Assembly (NCBI GenBank): GCA_013397435.1
Contig: VZRG01001717.1
Location: forward strand, 10,364-74,363
Reading direction: 5' to 3'
DNA length: 64,000 nt
Source: Erythrocercus mccallii
Lineage: Eukaryota > Chordata > Aves > Passeriformes > Dicruridae
The notes beneath the pieces are model-generated. The model searched no databases. It had not been told where the DNA came from and was given only the letters and a program-made list of their open reading frames with translations. The position numbers and the translations under genes were made by a program. Shown piece by piece: positions 61,951 through 64,000 of this stretch (the first letter of the stretch is position 1; each line of letters opens with the position of its first letter).

Positions 61951-64000
61951 TTGTGGAAAGCAAACCTCAAGGGCCTGATTCATTAAAAGTTGTACTCTCC
62001 TTGCATTAGATGCTTAGAGCTTACATCTTCCAAAAACAAAGCGTGTGCAGCTGCAGCCAGAAGCAGTCCCTTAAAACACCAGACACATCTTGATCTCCAC
62101 CACAGAGATGATATTCTAGGGATTTGGTGGAACTGGACCAGTTTTCCACGGGCTGTGCCATAAATCCACGCTGGTAACATTCATTGCTAATTGTGTGCCA
62201 CAGTGCAGAAGAGTTTTACAAGAGGAGGGGAGGGCAGGGGTGTGAGTGCAGCCTGTTGCTCACTCCAGTGTCATCCCTGGGCAGCAGCAATCCCATCTGA
62301 GCTCATCAATTAAGTAGGGTCAAACCAGGTCAGGGCCAGATGGGACCTATCCAAGGGAATACCTTAAGCTCCAGCAGGATTTAATGATTCAGTAGGAGAT
62401 GCTGTCCCCCCTCAAGCCTCTGCTGAACCTCAGCATGGGACTGCAGCACGCTGCGCCAAACTTTTCTTTTACTACGTCAGTGTAAAACACATTGAGCTGA
62501 AAGAAATTATTCCAGCTTTACAAACCAGCCCAAGTGAGAGCAAAACCAAACGCTTTCTGCCTTGGACAAGATAGGAAATCAAAATCTTGACTATCTGCAG
62601 TCATTTAAAAACCCACAACGTTCCTGTTTTAGAGTAGGGGTGTTAACCCATTTGTCCTGGCCAAATTCCAACCTGGGTAATTACTGTAATCTGCCTGTGT
62701 AAATTACCCCTGCCGTTTTAATTGGATATATTACTTCTCTTGCTGCCTAAACTGTGATGTAATACCATTGTGTGTTATTAATCAGTTACCAGGTTTCATC
62801 GCAGAGGCGGCTGCCTCGCAGTGATAGGTAGAGCCTCATTCCCTCCTGCTTACGAGTGCTCTCCATTACAGCATGAAAAACCCCAACATGCACTTGCTTT
62901 CAGACAAGCTGATGCTGCAATCTAAATAAGCAGCTCTAAAAATGTGGTTATCCCGTTTATTTTTGAAGACCATGCGGTCTGCTTGATTATGCAAGCACAG
63001 GCAACCACCTCGCAGCTCTCCAAAAGTCCCTGGAGCTGAAGGTGCTCTTTTGGCCATGCAGCTCAGGACCTCCTAAGTATCTGTGTCTGACTTTGAATTT
63101 GATTTCTGTCGCGTTTGAATGTAAAGTTGCTTTGAGAAAAGCTGACGCTCCCACAGTGCAAAGATTCCTAAGCCTACAAAAGATGAACCTTCCCACTGGA
63201 GTGTGTTGGGCTGATGTCCCAGATCAGATTTGTCACCAGTGGGAAACTCCCTGGGGGTTGTTGAAACACCTCAAAACTGGCCCTATTGCAAGGCTTGCCT
63301 TTCTGAGCTGTCATTCTAAAAGGTTTTTTCCTTTCTCTCCATCCTCCTGAACATGCAATCAGTCAAAGGGGATGAGATGAATGGCCCCACAAAGCACAGA
63401 TCATTCCAGGGTGAAAAGCAGCAATTGGCAAGAAGGAAGGCACGTACCATTTCGTGTCACAAAAGAAAAGAAGTTTTCTCCCTCCAAAAATCCCCTGCCA
63501 CTGTCCCTGAAATTCAGGATCATCAGATTCACTGTAATGGTGACTAAGAGCTCCCCAGAAGATTTTGAAGGAGGTGTAAATCTTCAAAAATTTTTCCTAG
63601 TTCATCTGTTAGGGTGGGATTTGCCTGCTGTGACTGTTCCTATTCTAGTCTAGTCCTTAGATGGCAATAACACGACAGAAAGTAATGCACTTCAGTTGGT
63701 TTCAGTGCCTCACAAGGCGGAAAGAAATACTCCAGCTTCTCCTGGAGCTGCACTAACGATAGCAGAGAATTAGCCAGAGACTTCAGAGTGATAAAGCAAG
63801 GCAAGGTGAACCATTTCCATAGACATTATAACCTGCCTGGGGCTCGTGCAACTCCCAGCAAAGCACTGTATTGGCCCTGACAAAGCTTTTTACTTTTAAA
63901 TTCTCCCCTAGTTTAGTTCCATCTGATGGTGGACGCAGAGTTTGGCACCTTGGCAGGGGCACAGGCTCTGGCTGCATCTCCATGTGGTGGCACAGGCAGG

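Larger units (their letters stand above)
56767..64000 (+). other. TEAD1: Start of the next TEAD1 intron, continuing past the window
   Basis: Begins at the exon B donor GTATGC. It holds the CCT repeat, T-rich tracts to about 57.8 kb, a GC-rich block at about 58.55-59.15 kb, two CR1 pieces, a GGAT array and an AT-rich stretch at about 60.95-61.95 kb. Neither the known 12-nt TEAD1 microexon encoding VTSM nor the following DQTAKDKAL exon was found by eye. Confidence 0.75.

Noticed and set aside
1..64000. Operons, ribosome binding sites, CRISPR arrays, prophage or toxin systems
   Set aside because: The sequence is vertebrate intron DNA with CR1 and LTR relics, and no regularly spaced repeats or dense coding were seen.

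Overview
The window is nuclear DNA from a vertebrate, almost certainly a bird. The bird call rests on several CR1 LINE 3' ends (about 20.3, 34.1, 40.2, 41.3, 59.3 and 59.6 kb), some ending in the avian CR1-style ATTCTATG-like tail, on a solo LTR of a type I recognise from neoavian birds, and on long stretches of non-coding DNA with no prokaryotic gene structure. Almost all open frames are short, lack family resemblance and are chance frames in intron sequence.

The only protein-coding gene I can support is TEAD1 (transcriptional enhancer factor 1, the DNA-binding partner of YAP/TAZ in the Hippo pathway), on the + strand. Three coding exons are visible, all from the TEA/ATTS DNA-binding domain: a 65-nt exon at 53816-53880 (helix 2 and the basic loop) and two 63-nt exons at 56553-56615 and 56704-56766. 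The last two are alternative versions of the recognition helix 3. They start with the same ten residues, diverge in the last eleven, are both phase 0-0, and are separated by an intron of only 88 nt. This looks like a pair of mutually exclusive exons and is the most interesting system here. The choice of exon decides whether TEAD1 carries the PKA-type site RRKS (Ser102 in human numbering).

Layout: 1-53815 is the large phase-1 intron upstream of the helix-2 exon, or the 3' part of it; the exon encoding the TEA N-terminus was not found and probably lies before the window. This intron holds pentanucleotide microsatellites (2.9 and 11.6 kb), two runs of N (11676-12175, 25509-25835), LTR pieces (9.3 and 38.7-39.6 kb), CR1 ends, probable MIR-like and L3-like ancient repeats, a 30-bp perfect palindrome at 23.9 kb, a 71-bp tandem repeat at 30.6 kb, and a 1896-bp direct duplication (48542-52332) with one N at its junction that is probably an unmerged-haplotype assembly error. 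53881-56552 is a 2.7-kb intron rich in T/pyrimidine tracts before the first helix-3 exon. 56767-64000 is the start of the next intron, with a (CCT)10 tract, two more CR1 pieces, a (GGAT)n array and an AT-rich stretch. No RNA gene, CRISPR array or terminator was recognised.
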